A DNA stretch of 64,000 nucleotides, taken from NCBI RefSeq assembly GCF_017497975.1, contig NZ_JAGDEL010000005.1, forward strand, positions 124,001-188,000. Direction: 5' to 3'. The DNA comes from Metabacillus bambusae. GTDB lineage: Bacteria; Bacillota; Bacilli; Bacillales; Bacillaceae. The stretch's first letter is position 1, and each line of letters starts with the position of its first letter. A program made the translations under genes and the position numbers. Shown here in pieces: positions 1 through 8,122 of this stretch. The notes beneath the pieces were generated by a model, which was not told where the DNA came from, did no database searches, and was given only the letters and a program-made list of their open reading frames with translations.

Positions 1-4
1 TAGT

Positions 5-36
5 AAAAAAGAGAGAAAAGTATTTATACTCTTCTC
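5..36 (-). terminator. Rho-independent terminator of the sugar-acid operon
   Basis: Read on the minus strand, arms at 27-36 and 13-22 form a 10-bp stem with one mismatch. It is followed by a T-rich run (the As at 5-10). It lies 50 bp beyond the stop of the last operon gene. Confidence 0.6.
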
Positions 37-85
37 CCTTTACTAACAATGGCTATTTCAATCCTTTAAAGTAGGATAGACACCA

Positions 86-1090
86 CTACTTCTTCGGTGC
101 CAATTCAACCGCTTGACGCATCGCTTCCATTAGGCTCTTCTCATCTGCGATTCCTTTGCCAGCAATATCAAATGCTGTACCGTGATCCACACTTGTACGG
201 ATAATTGGTAAACCGACTGTAATATTTACACCTGCATCTAAGCCCAAAACCTTAACCGGACCATGTCCTTGATCATGGTACATTGCTACAACGATATCAA
301 AGTCACCGCGAACAGTTCGGAAGAATAATGTGTCAGCTGGTAGCGGGCCAACGACATCAATTCCTTCACCTTGTGCCTTTTCAACACCAGGAATGACTTT
401 TTCTTCTTCTTCTCCATATCCGAATAAGCCATTTTCACCTGCATGTGGGTTAATACCACAAACGGCAATTTTAGGTGAGTTGATACCTGCTTTTTGGAGT
501 GTGTCATGTGCAAGCTTGATCACATGATAGACACGTTCAGGGTTAATCATTTTGACTGCATCAAGAATTCCAACATGTGTTGTCACATGAATAACCTTTA
601 AGTTTGGAGCGGAAAGCATCATCGAGAAATCTTGTGTTCCCGTTAGGTCAGCAAGGATTTCTGTGTGACCCGGATATTTATGACCACCTTTGTGCAAGGC
701 TTCCTTATTTAACGGAGCTGTACAGATCGCACTAATTTTCTGTTGCTTTGCTAGTTCAATGGCTGTTTCTAAATATTTAAATGCTGCATGACCAGCCTCT
801 GGGGATACTTGACCTACTGTCAGTTCTTCAGATAAAAGATTTAAATCTAAGCAGTAGACTGTTCCGTATTCATAGGCTAGATAGTCTAAATTTTCAGCAT
901 TAACAGACTCAACCTTTAACTCACTGTTTACAAAAGATTTCGCTCGTTCTAAGATTTTACTGTCACCGATGACTAGCGGACGGCTGATTTCATACATTTC
1001 TTCTTTTGCTAAACTTTTCAAGATGATTTCCGGGCCAACACCTGCAGCGTCACCCATTGTGATTCCGACGATTGGTTTTTGTTGATTCAT
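86..1090 (-). CDS. pdxA2: PdxA2-type four-carbon-acid-phosphate dehydrogenase
   Basis: This 334-aa protein belongs to the PdxA family of NAD-dependent, metal-dependent oxidative decarboxylases. Family hallmarks visible are the N-terminal GITMGDAAGVGPE, the GHTEILA segment, the THVGIL segment and the YHDQGHGPVKVLG segment with metal-ligand histidines. True PdxA makes vitamin B6 precursor. The PdxA2 branch, always next to a DUF1537 kinase, converts 4-phospho-D-threonate or 4-phospho-D-erythronate to dihydroxyacetone phosphate plus CO2. The start overlaps the stop of the kinase gene by 4 bp (ATGA), so the two are translationally coupled. That context favours the PdxA2 role over pyridoxine synthesis. 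The exact stereochemistry of the substrate cannot be read from sequence. Confidence 0.88.
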   Translation of the reverse strand: MNQQKPIVGITMGDAAGVGPEIILKSLAKEEMYEISRPLVIGDSKILERAKSFVNSELKVESVNAENLDYLAYEYGTVYCLDLNLLSEELTVGQVSPEAGHAAFKYLETAIELAKQQKISAICTAPLNKEALHKGGHKYPGHTEILADLTGTQDFSMMLSAPNLKVIHVTTHVGILDAVKMINPERVYHVIKLAHDTLQKAGINSPKIAVCGINPHAGENGLFGYGEEEEKVIPGVEKAQGEGIDVVGPLPADTLFFRTVRGDFDIVVAMYHDQGHGPVKVLGLDAGVNITVGLPIIRTSVDHGTAFDIAGKGIADEKSLMEAMRQAVELAPKK

Positions 1091-2388
1091 GCTCTCACCC
1101 TTCTCTTGTTTGCCATAAATTCTACAACATTGACTAATGATTGTTCATGTCCAAATCCACCAGCTTTTGTGACTGCCCAATAGCTTTGCTCTTCACTACT
1201 TACTCTACCAAATGGAAGCCCTGGTTCAACCTCTGAATACAGCTCCATCTCTGAAATTTCAAGCTCAGAGCATACAGCCTTAGCCGTATCTCCACCTGTT
1301 AACACTAGTCCTTGAATGGAGGAATTGTCTTGTAATAAACTCTTTGCAATTTTCCCTAAGCCTTGTGAAATAGCTTCACTTACTTCTGTCACCGTTAAGC
1401 CAAGCTCTTCTCCTGCTTTCTTTGCAGAAACACGGTTTTTCTCAGAAGCTTCGACATAAAGAACAAAATAATCGTGATGAATATTTTGGGTTAATTGTTC
1501 TACATAGCTTTTAGGATGAAACGTTTGCTTCACTAGTTCTACCGGATTCACTTCTAGAAAAAATGATTTCGATAGTTCCTCAACTTTTACAAGCTGCTGC
1601 TTTGTTACTTGTGATAAGCTCCCTGACACAACCAAGGTTTTATCAATCGTTAGATCTAGATTGTTTCCTTTATTTGACGGGTTTAGCTGCAAGGACTCTG
1701 GTAAATACTCAATTAAACCTGCAGACCCTGTCCAGATTGTTCGTTTGTTCATTTCAGAAAAAATTTCGGTCACCTTTTGCAAATCAGCTTCTGTTTCACC
1801 ATCACACACAAACCATATAATTCCTTTTTCAAGAAAGGTATTAATTGTTTGAATCACTTCTACTACTGATTTAGTTAAGATATCCTTATCGATTAACCCA
1901 ATACCTCTATCCTGATATTGCTTAAGTAAATGTGGAATATAGGACTCTGTTACAGGTGTTTTTGGATCCTTCGAAAACTCAGTGTCAGTGATTAACACTC
2001 CATTTACGTAATGATGACCCTTTATGGTTTTGCGATTCATTTTCGGATAAGCAGGTGCTATGACGATGACCTCTGGTTGATAGACCTTTTCAAGTGCTGA
2101 TAATTCTGCTGCAATATTCCCTCTTAAAGTAGAATCAACTTTTTTATAAAGATGTTGATATCCTTCCTTCTTTAGAAAGGAAGCAGCTTGGTAAGCTGCT
2201 TCATATGCTTCATTTACCGGTTTTGCCCTGCTGTCTGTATCAACAATTAACACATCAGGTTTTAGTGTCACATTTGTTTTGTTATAGTCAAACACAACGG
2301 TTGAAGAAAGATGCTTTTTCGCTAATTGTACACCTGAGTCATTTGCACCAGTTAAATCATCAGATATAATACCAATATTATTTTTCAT
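1087..2388 (-). CDS. dtnK: Four-carbon acid sugar kinase (DUF1537 family, DtnK/DenK-like)
   Basis: The protein phosphorylates the terminal hydroxyl of a C4 sugar acid (threonate or erythronate) with ATP. The N-terminal substrate domain opens with IGIISDDLTGANDSG, the family signature. The C-terminal nucleotide-binding domain carries LTGGDTAKAV near residue 380. The chosen ATG at 2388 has AAAGGTG at good spacing. A longer reading frame to 2436 would overlap the upstream permease and adds an atypical N-terminus. It sits 13 bp downstream of the permease and overlaps pdxA2 by 4 bp. Together, permease, kinase and dehydrogenase make a complete uptake-to-triose-phosphate route. D-threonate is a known substrate of such pairs; D- or L-erythronate is equally possible here. 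Confidence 0.85.
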   Translation of the reverse strand: MKNNIGIISDDLTGANDSGVQLAKKHLSSTVVFDYNKTNVTLKPDVLIVDTDSRAKPVNEAYEAAYQAASFLKKEGYQHLYKKVDSTLRGNIAAELSALEKVYQPEVIVIAPAYPKMNRKTIKGHHYVNGVLITDTEFSKDPKTPVTESYIPHLLKQYQDRGIGLIDKDILTKSVVEVIQTINTFLEKGIIWFVCDGETEADLQKVTEIFSEMNKRTIWTGSAGLIEYLPESLQLNPSNKGNNLDLTIDKTLVVSGSLSQVTKQQLVKVEELSKSFFLEVNPVELVKQTFHPKSYVEQLTQNIHHDYFVLYVEASEKNRVSAKKAGEELGLTVTEVSEAISQGLGKIAKSLLQDNSSIQGLVLTGGDTAKAVCSELEISEMELYSEVEPGLPFGRVSSEEQSYWAVTKAGGFGHEQSLVNVVEFMANKRRVRA

Positions 2389-2401
2389 TATGATCACACC
2401 T

Positions 2402-3400
2402 TTAGATGTTTGCTTTTTCTGAATTTCCTTGTTCAAAATTGTAGCCTTTTTTCTCTAGTCGTTTGACCAAAAAGCCAACATATATCGGGAGAAGAATCGC
2501 TGTTGTTACAGTAGATGCAGCGACTTGAACGGTTGCAATATCAACAACAGAAGCAAAACTTGCATTTGCTGCAGCAATCGCAGCTGGTGTTGCTACTGCA
2601 TTCCCGGCTGTTGAACCTTCTGCTGCCCCCACAATTGGGTTCCATTTTAATGCTTTAAAGACAAAATAACCTGCAGATCCTGTGACAAATACTGTTAAGA
2701 TACCAAGAATAATACCTGATAAACCACCTTCAAGAATTGCTGCAAAGTCAATTCCCATACCAAGCGCAAAAGCAAAGAACGGTATTAACATCGAGCTTCC
2801 TTTGTCTAAGAACGTACGCATGTCTTCGTCCAGGTTACCTAACACCATACCAACAACAATTGGAAGTAAAACAGAAATGAATGATGTAAATGAGAACATC
2901 CCATCAACAAAGCCCATTGCCCCAAAAATCGATAGCGCTACCATTGTTAGGAAAGGACCATCATTAAGCGCTAAAAGTGAATATGCCGCACGGTCTTCTT
3001 TGCTTCCATACTGACCAACAAGGGCAACGAATAAGCCACCATTACTGTTCGTCATTGCTGCAATAACTGCGATCGGTGCTAAGCCTAACCATAAGCCATT
3101 GTCTCCTGCAAGCATATAAGCAACCAATCCAAAGATTGCCCCTACTGCCCATTTTGTTGCTAAAAGAGTTGCACCTTTACCAACTGAAACACCAAATGAT
3201 TTTACATTGATTTGTGCTCCTGTACATAAAAGGAAAAGAGAGATTAACGTTCCAGCACCATCTACAAACAAGCTTTGTGTAAAGTTTCCGATTCGCAGTA
3301 AGTCTGGAAAGAATGTATTAATCACTGCTGCAATTAACAACGGTACAACCATCATACCGCCAGGAATTCGATCTAACGTTGCTTTTATCTTCATAATCAT
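2402..3400 (-). CDS. KdgT-family sugar-acid permease
   Basis: A very hydrophobic 332-aa protein with about ten membrane segments, matching the 2-keto-3-deoxygluconate permease (KdgT) family from its start (KIKATLDRIPGGMMVVPLLIAA) and its GSTAGNAVATPAAIAAA stretch near residue 270. KdgT proteins are cation-coupled importers of sugar acids. Here it is the first gene of an operon with a C4-acid kinase and dehydrogenase, so threonate or erythronate is a likelier cargo than KDG; no KDG kinase or aldolase is nearby. Two ATGs (3400 and 3394) follow one AAAGGAG site; spacing is short for the first and long for the second, so the start is uncertain by two codons. Confidence 0.82.
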   Translation of the reverse strand: MIMKIKATLDRIPGGMMVVPLLIAAVINTFFPDLLRIGNFTQSLFVDGAGTLISLFLLCTGAQINVKSFGVSVGKGATLLATKWAVGAIFGLVAYMLAGDNGLWLGLAPIAVIAAMTNSNGGLFVALVGQYGSKEDRAAYSLLALNDGPFLTMVALSIFGAMGFVDGMFSFTSFISVLLPIVVGMVLGNLDEDMRTFLDKGSSMLIPFFAFALGMGIDFAAILEGGLSGIILGILTVFVTGSAGYFVFKALKWNPIVGAAEGSTAGNAVATPAAIAAANASFASVVDIATVQVAASTVTTAILLPIYVGFLVKRLEKKGYNFEQGNSEKANI

Positions 3401-3781
3401 AACACTCCTTTAGTTATTGTTTCAATATTAAACACTTAAACTATTAAGTAATCGTTTACAATAGTTATTGTAATGGCTTACAAACAAAATTGCAACATAT
3501 TAAATTAAAAACGTTGCAATTTTAAACAGTAAATGAAATCTAATGCGCAATGAATGTTTCTTGTTGTAAATAGCTCTACTACGAACAAAAGCGCAAGAGC
3601 CAGTTTTAGCGACATATAAAAAAAGAGCACTTTGTATGAGATAACGGAAACACGAAGAGCGTAAGCGATTCGATGTTGACTTAGCGTATAAAAGAGGTTG
3701 CTGGGCGCTGGAGCTAGATGTCAAAGCACTTATCCACAGTACATGGATTTTATTATTCCCATAAAAAAAACAAGCTGAACA
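3401..3781. other. Intergenic region with decayed intergenic repeat
   Basis: Besides the operon promoter at its left end and the regulator terminator at its right end, 3580-3725 holds a degraded Bacillus intergenic repeat, recognisable by 'gcgctggagctaga' near 3705. The short reading frames here have no ribosome site or family resemblance. A second relic of the same element type lies at 37138-37195. Confidence 0.4.
3456..3523 (-). promoter_or_regulatory. Promoter and paired inverted-repeat operators of the sugar-acid operon
   Basis: On the minus strand a sigma-A-like promoter reads TTGCAA (3490-3495), 17 bp, TACAAT (3467-3472). It is embedded in two inverted repeats. One has perfect 11-bp arms AAAATTGCAAC/GTTGCAATTTT (3513-3523 and 3486-3496), so the -35 box lies inside one arm. 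The other is an 18-bp palindrome TTACAATA-AC-TATTGTAA (3456-3473) covering the -10 box. A cre-like sequence, TGTAAACGATTACT (3447-3460), follows directly. No -24/-12 sigma-54 promoter is seen. The natural candidate binder is the PrpR-type regulator encoded upstream. Confidence 0.6.
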
Positions 3782-3796
3782 TTATTGTTTCAGCTT
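3763..3796 (-). terminator. Terminator overlapping the regulator stop codon
   Basis: On the minus strand AAGCTGAA (3789-3796) pairs with TTCAGCTT (3772-3779), followed by a run of eight Ts. The stem begins inside the last codons of the regulator gene, so the coding end and terminator overlap. Confidence 0.8.
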
Positions 3797-5476
3797 GCGC
3801 CATAGTGTTGAACGATTAATTCCTAACCGCTCAGCAGCTTTTGTTTGATTTTGGTTTTCCTCTTCCATGATTTTAAGAATAATCCTCTTCTCAATTTCAT
3901 CTAATGTACCAGTTAAAAAGTCATTGTCGAAGGACGCTGTTTTTCCATGCTTTTCACCAAGAAGCTCAGAAATCAATTCTTTTCCAATGACATACCCTTT
4001 TTCCTCTAATACAGCATCCTTAAGGAGTGTTTTTAGTTCAGCTACGTTTCCCGGCCATGAATAATGCTCAAGTAGCTCCATCGCTTCATTCTTAATTTTT
4101 ATGGCGGATGTGCCAAGTTCTCCATGTAATGAGGCAATAAAATAAGTTGTCAAAGGCTTAATATCTTCTTTACGCTCATTTAAGGAAGGAATTGTGACTC
4201 GAATCACTTCATCATCGTACATCAATGAATGAAACACAGGATCTTCCTGTTGAATCGCAGTGATCACAGTTATTCCTCTCTTCGCCCAATCCTTTATTAA
4301 TACTGCAAGCTTTTCGATATTTTGAGGAGATAAAACTTCCACCTCATTTATGTAGATCGTGTGGATATCAAGGTCATCGATATCATTCATTTTTATCGCA
4401 TTTTCGGCTGATGAACTTGCAAAGAGTCCATTTCCCCCATTTGTTAGATAATGAATGTATTGCGAAATGAGTATTTTGCCAGACCCACTTGCCCCTACAA
4501 GAATCCACCGATTATTTGTAAGGTTGCTCTCAATCACATTCACACATCTCTGCATTTTTTTACTTTTTGCAATCAGCATTGGCTGCTGTGAAACGGCTTG
4601 TAACTGCAGTCCTTTTTGTTGGTTTTCATAATTAAACTCTGAAAATTGGAATAAATAATAAGTCTGATCATCTATGACCTTTTCATTCACCTTTTGTTTA
4701 ATCTTTTTTAACTCACTTGATTCAACTATTTTTACGCCATGACTAAGTAGTCCTTGTTGAACAAGATCGATTAAGGTATCAATTGGTCTTGGGCACCCAT
4801 CAAAGTTCGTCCAATTTTGATATACTACTTTCCCTTCAACCGAGATCACAATCATATCTGAAGCCGATTCCTCAAGAAGGTTCTTTAAAAGGGTAATTTT
4901 CTTTTGCTGCTTTTGGTGCAACCGATAAATTGATCGTGCTTTTTGAAACGCTTCAAAGATTGCTTCACGCCCCGACTGTATGAGAATCCCCTCAAGATTA
5001 TGCTTAGAAGCGGCATCTATGGTGATGACATCCCCCATAATAAGCTCACAGCCCTCTGTTTTGAGTTGTTCCACAATAGTCTCTACCTCTTGAGCTGTCT
5101 CAACTGTATGTACCTCAATTGGAATATCTAGCAAGTCCGTAATCGCCTTCGCTCCAAGAGTAATATTTGAAAAGCCAACAATCGCTTTTCTTCCTGGAAA
5201 ATCATTCGCTAACGTTAATACCCGAAGCATATCATAGCCAGAAACATGAACATCAACTACAGGAATATTTACTTCTTTTTCAATTAGTTTGGCTGTTCCA
5301 CCTCGACTAATAATCACATCAAATCCACGATTCTCCGCAGCTTTCGCCAATGGAATCGCATCATGAAGATTCCCTACTTCAATATGGATATCAAGCTTTT
5401 GTTCCTCCTGCCGGCACTCTTCGATTAAATGTGCCATCGCAGAATATGGAGCTATAAATAAAGTTTTGATTTTCAT
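3782..5476 (-). CDS. PrpR-N sensor / degenerate AAA+ / Fis-HTH transcriptional regulator
   Basis: A 564-aa regulator in the layout of sigma-54 enhancer-binding proteins. Residues 1-170 are a PrpR-type sensor domain (ISRGGTAKLIEK, GYDMLRVL). About 190-300 is PAS-like. About 310-500 is an AAA+ module with Walker A GASGSGK, and the C-terminus is a Fis-type helix-turn-helix (NQTKAAERLGINRSTLWRKL). The GAFTGA loop that contacts sigma-54 is absent, the segment between Walker A and B is shortened, and the Walker B aspartate is replaced (YINEVE). It therefore probably acts at sigma-A promoters, as in 'tamed' family members such as TyrR. It is just upstream of, and collinear with, the C4 sugar-acid operon, which it most likely controls. 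ATG at 5476 with AGGTG. Confidence 0.82.
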   Translation of the reverse strand: MKIKTLFIAPYSAMAHLIEECRQEEQKLDIHIEVGNLHDAIPLAKAAENRGFDVIISRGGTAKLIEKEVNIPVVDVHVSGYDMLRVLTLANDFPGRKAIVGFSNITLGAKAITDLLDIPIEVHTVETAQEVETIVEQLKTEGCELIMGDVITIDAASKHNLEGILIQSGREAIFEAFQKARSIYRLHQKQQKKITLLKNLLEESASDMIVISVEGKVVYQNWTNFDGCPRPIDTLIDLVQQGLLSHGVKIVESSELKKIKQKVNEKVIDDQTYYLFQFSEFNYENQQKGLQLQAVSQQPMLIAKSKKMQRCVNVIESNLTNNRWILVGASGSGKILISQYIHYLTNGGNGLFASSSAENAIKMNDIDDLDIHTIYINEVEVLSPQNIEKLAVLIKDWAKRGITVITAIQQEDPVFHSLMYDDEVIRVTIPSLNERKEDIKPLTTYFIASLHGELGTSAIKIKNEAMELLEHYSWPGNVAELKTLLKDAVLEEKGYVIGKELISELLGEKHGKTASFDNDFLTGTLDEIEKRIILKIMEEENQNQTKAAERLGINRSTLWRKLKQ

Positions 5477-5646
5477 TCAATCACACCTGTATGTTTGTTT
5501 ACTATGTATTCCCCCTGAGGGAATCAGTATATATCAATTCTACCTGTTCTTCTTGAATTTACAAAGGCATATTAAAAACGTCATTGATGATGTAGCATAA
5601 ATTTATGTTCATTATGAATTGTATTCCCTATATATATCTGATACCT

Positions 5647-6453
5647 TCATACATTCTCCCCTATAAAGTCAATTAACTTATACTTATTCTCCTGTCGTTT
5701 CTCCACAATTAATTTAGCATACAAAGTCCCGTAAAAATACACTTCAAATGTCTTGTGAATTTTCCCAAGTTTTTGAGCAAACACTGTTTGTTTAAAGGCG
5801 TGAATAACGCAATCAATGACATCATTCAAGGATCGTTGCAGCTTCATTTTGTTATAAACAATTAACACTCTTTGCCAAAGCTTATAAATTTCCAAAGTGT
5901 TTAGGAAGGGTTTTGTTGCTTCGACAAACTGCTTTGAAATGGACTCAGGAAGATAGCTTGAATCCAATTTCTGTGATGACGGCTTTGGCGTTTCCTTTAC
6001 GTTAGTAGGTTTTATTTCTTTCTCACAGAGTGAGCTTTGCTTATTCTCTGTTTTATTAGCAGTGTCAGGTAGAGTGACATCTTGGGGTGACTTATTATTT
6101 ATGATGGAATCAATCGTCTCAAAATGTTGAATCACCAAAAGGTTCACACCTTGTTTCCCATTCATACGAGAAGTAGGAACTTTTTTAATAATCCCTCTCT
6201 CTTCCAAGGAATTGACAGCGCGAATAACCGTTCGTCTGCTCACATTTACTTCCTCAGCAATATACTCATATTTTGCAAAAGAAACACCAACTACCTTAAC
6301 CGAATGCTTCCAAATAAAGTTAAGAACTGCCATCGTCCCTTCAGATAATTCCGCTTTATGCTTATACAAAAAGCCGCGAACAGCGTGATCCATTTCTTCT
6401 ATCTTTTCAAATGATTGATACTTCTGGATTGTTTCATAGTTTAGCTTTTCCAC
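5647..6453 (-). CDS. Winged-helix DNA-binding protein of unknown role
   Basis: About 268 aa. A winged HTH at roughly residues 55-105 (YEYIAEEVNVSRRTVIRAV, followed by LEERGIIKK) resembles replication-initiator or accessory HTH proteins common in Bacillus. The C-terminal half has low-complexity polar linkers and then a helical region ending in LIDFIGEN. The start is a GTG at 6453 with AAAGGAG; a longer frame to 6543 runs through an imperfect hairpin and has no ribosome site. It stands alone, with no operon partner. Function not recognised; regulator is the safest label. Confidence 0.6.
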   Translation of the reverse strand: MEKLNYETIQKYQSFEKIEEMDHAVRGFLYKHKAELSEGTMAVLNFIWKHSVKVVGVSFAKYEYIAEEVNVSRRTVIRAVNSLEERGIIKKVPTSRMNGKQGVNLLVIQHFETIDSIINNKSPQDVTLPDTANKTENKQSSLCEKEIKPTNVKETPKPSSQKLDSSYLPESISKQFVEATKPFLNTLEIYKLWQRVLIVYNKMKLQRSLNDVIDCVIHAFKQTVFAQKLGKIHKTFEVYFYGTLYAKLIVEKRQENKYKLIDFIGENV

Positions 6454-6867
6454 GTCTACTCTCTCCTTTAAACTCCTAAAAGTAAGTAGTTCTGTGCAGC
6501 GAAAGCCTGTTGGACGACAAATCAGGCTTCTTTTGACCAACAAAGTTCATAGTAATCTAGATGGGATTCTAAAAACCTGAGTTGTTAGCAGCACAAATCT
6601 CCCTCACCCTCTATATAGGGTTTTATAAAGGCAAGAGTAGCGTGTAAATTCAATTTTTTTAAAAATTTTCCGTAAAACAATTTTCATAGCCTACGATACA
6701 CTTCAGTTTGCGATATAGGATAAATCAAACTTTATCAAATAATGTTTACTCAATTACAAACACTCACACCATTCGTTTGTTATTCCATTGACACTCACCA
6801 AACTTTACACTAATATGTTTATTATTAACCAAACAAATTAAACGTTTGTTCAATTTTATATACACTT
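6454..6867. other. Intergenic region, likely promoter of the DUF2087 gene at its right end
   Basis: AT-rich and without coding potential. A 7-bp stem (6503-6509 with 6523-6529, AAGCCTG/CAGGCTT) is present but lacks a clear T tract. At the right end TTAAAC, 17 bp, TACACT (ending at 6866) is a plausible weak promoter reading towards the DUF2087 gene; the MITE begins immediately after it. Confidence 0.35.
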
Positions 6868-7086
6868 GGCTCTTTTCTAAGAGATTGTTGCTTTTAAAAC
6901 AAAAACTAATTCAGGTTGATTGGAGCGGAAGTGCGAGACTCCTGCGGGAGCAGCGGGACAGGTGAGACTCATGCAGGCGTTTACGCCGAGGAGGCTCACC
7001 GCCCGCCCCGCGGAAAGCGAGCAACTCGAGTGGAAATCAACCACACCGATACTTGGTAAATATCAACAAAGTTTGCGAAAACAGCC
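6868..7086 (+). mobile_element. MITE copy 1 with 8-bp target duplication
   Basis: A 219-bp non-coding element. Its left end (GGCTCTTTTCTAAGAGATTG then TTGCT) and right end (reverse complement GGCTGTTTTCGCAAACTTTG then TTGAT) are imperfect inverted repeats. It is flanked by perfect direct repeats ATACACTT at 6860-6867 and 7087-7094, i.e. an 8-bp target-site duplication. The interior is GC-rich with complementary GGTGAG/CTCACC blocks that would fold into a long hairpin. GG-starting ends plus 8-bp duplications fit mobilisation by an ISL3-family transposase; no transposase is present here. An open reading frame through it into the DUF2087 gene is accidental. Confidence 0.85.
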
Positions 7087-7114
7087 ATACACTTTGATTG
7101 GATGTGTTTTTTAC

Positions 7115-7870
7115 ATGGAGATCTCGAATATTTTTTGGAATGCCTCTTTGGAGGAACTAAAACGAGGATATATTCAGGATAATGATTCTTATTTATGCCT
7201 GCTATGCGGCGAGAAGGTAGAAAAAGGGATTGTTTATCCACACGAAAATACGTTTTACGATGCGGAAAGATATATGCGGATTCATATTGAGATGACCCAT
7301 CAATCTGTCTTTGAATCCTTACTCGGAATGGATAAAAAACTTACCGGACTTACCGACCACCAAAAAAGTCTCCTTCGTCTCTTCTATCAGGGAAAGAGTG
7401 ATAAAGAAGTCCAACAGGAGCTAAGCTTGGGAAGCACCTCTACAATTCGTCATCACCGTTTTGCCTTAAAGGAGAAGGAACGACAAGCAAAGTCCTTTTT
7501 GGCAATGATGGAATTGTTAAAGGAAAAGGATCAGTATGCACCAGCATTTTTACCTGTTCATAAAAGTGCAAAAATGGTGGATGAAAGATATAACATTACA
7601 CAAGAGGAACAAGAGAAAATAATCAGCAAATACTTTACAGAAGGAACAAATAAATCCTTGACCAAATTTCCACCAAAGGAAAAACAAAGGCTTGTCGTCC
7701 TTCGGGAAATCACAAAACAATTAAAACCTGATCATATGTATACGGAACAAGAATTAAATCATCAGTTGAAGGCGATTTATGAGGATCATGTCATGATCAG
7801 AAGATATTTAATAGAATACGGATTTTTAGATCGAAAATCAGATGGAAGCCAATATTGGTTAAAAAAATAG
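7115..7870 (+). CDS. Zinc-finger / HTH / DUF2087 protein
   Basis: 251 aa. Residues ~28-70 hold a Cys2-His2-like zinc site (CLLC, later HIEMTH). Residues ~85-130 resemble a LuxR-type HTH (LTDHQKSLLRLFYQGKSDKE). The C-terminal ~90 residues are a DUF2087 domain (ISKYF, LTKFPPKEKQRLVVLREI). DUF2087 proteins are presumed transcriptional regulators. The upstream part of the frame (6920-7114) lies in the MITE and is rejected; ATG 7115 encodes the natural start MEISNIFW, though its ribosome site is weak. The stop TAG at 7868-7870 was created by insertion of MITE copy 2: removing the element and one duplication restores TAA. Before insertion it was separated by about 25 bp from the GIY-YIG gene. Confidence 0.75.
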   Translation: MEISNIFWNASLEELKRGYIQDNDSYLCLLCGEKVEKGIVYPHENTFYDAERYMRIHIEMTHQSVFESLLGMDKKLTGLTDHQKSLLRLFYQGKSDKEVQQELSLGSTSTIRHHRFALKEKERQAKSFLAMMELLKEKDQYAPAFLPVHKSAKMVDERYNITQEEQEKIISKYFTEGTNKSLTKFPPKEKQRLVVLREITKQLKPDHMYTEQELNHQLKAIYEDHVMIRRYLIEYGFLDRKSDGSQYWLKK

Positions 7871-8089
7871 GCTCTTTTCTAAGAGATTGTTGCTTTTAAA
7901 ACAAAAACTAATTCAGGTTGATTGGAGCGGAAGTGCGAGACTCCTGCGGGAGCAGCGGGACAGGTGAGACCCCACAGGCGTTTACGCCGAGGAGGCTCAC
8001 CGCCCGCCCCGCGGAAAGCGAGCATCTCTCGCTGCAATCAACCACACCGCTTTACTTGGTTAATAGCAACAAAGTTTGCGAAAACAGCC
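7870..8089 (+). mobile_element. MITE copy 2, inserted in a stop codon
   Basis: A 220-bp element nearly identical to the copy at 6868 and in the same orientation. Perfect direct repeats AAAAAATA at 7862-7869 and 8090-8097 are the target duplication. The first G of the element is the third base of the upstream gene's stop codon. High identity between the two copies indicates recent movement. Confidence 0.88.
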
Positions 8090-8122
8090 AAAAAATAAGA
8101 AGAGAAAGTAGGTAGAACAAAC

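Noticed and set aside
6911-7060. CRISPR-like or rRNA-like GC-rich block
   Set aside because: It is the interior of the MITE, with hairpin-forming blocks but no spacer-repeat structure.
6920-7114. N-terminal 65-residue extension of the DUF2087 protein
   Set aside because: Encoded entirely by the MITE and its flank; copy 2 of the MITE gives the same peptide in a free-standing 65-aa frame (7918-8115). A family-like start is at 7115.
7918-8115. 65-aa reading frame within MITE copy 2
   Set aside because: It is the element's interior, present in non-coding copies and lacking a ribosome site.
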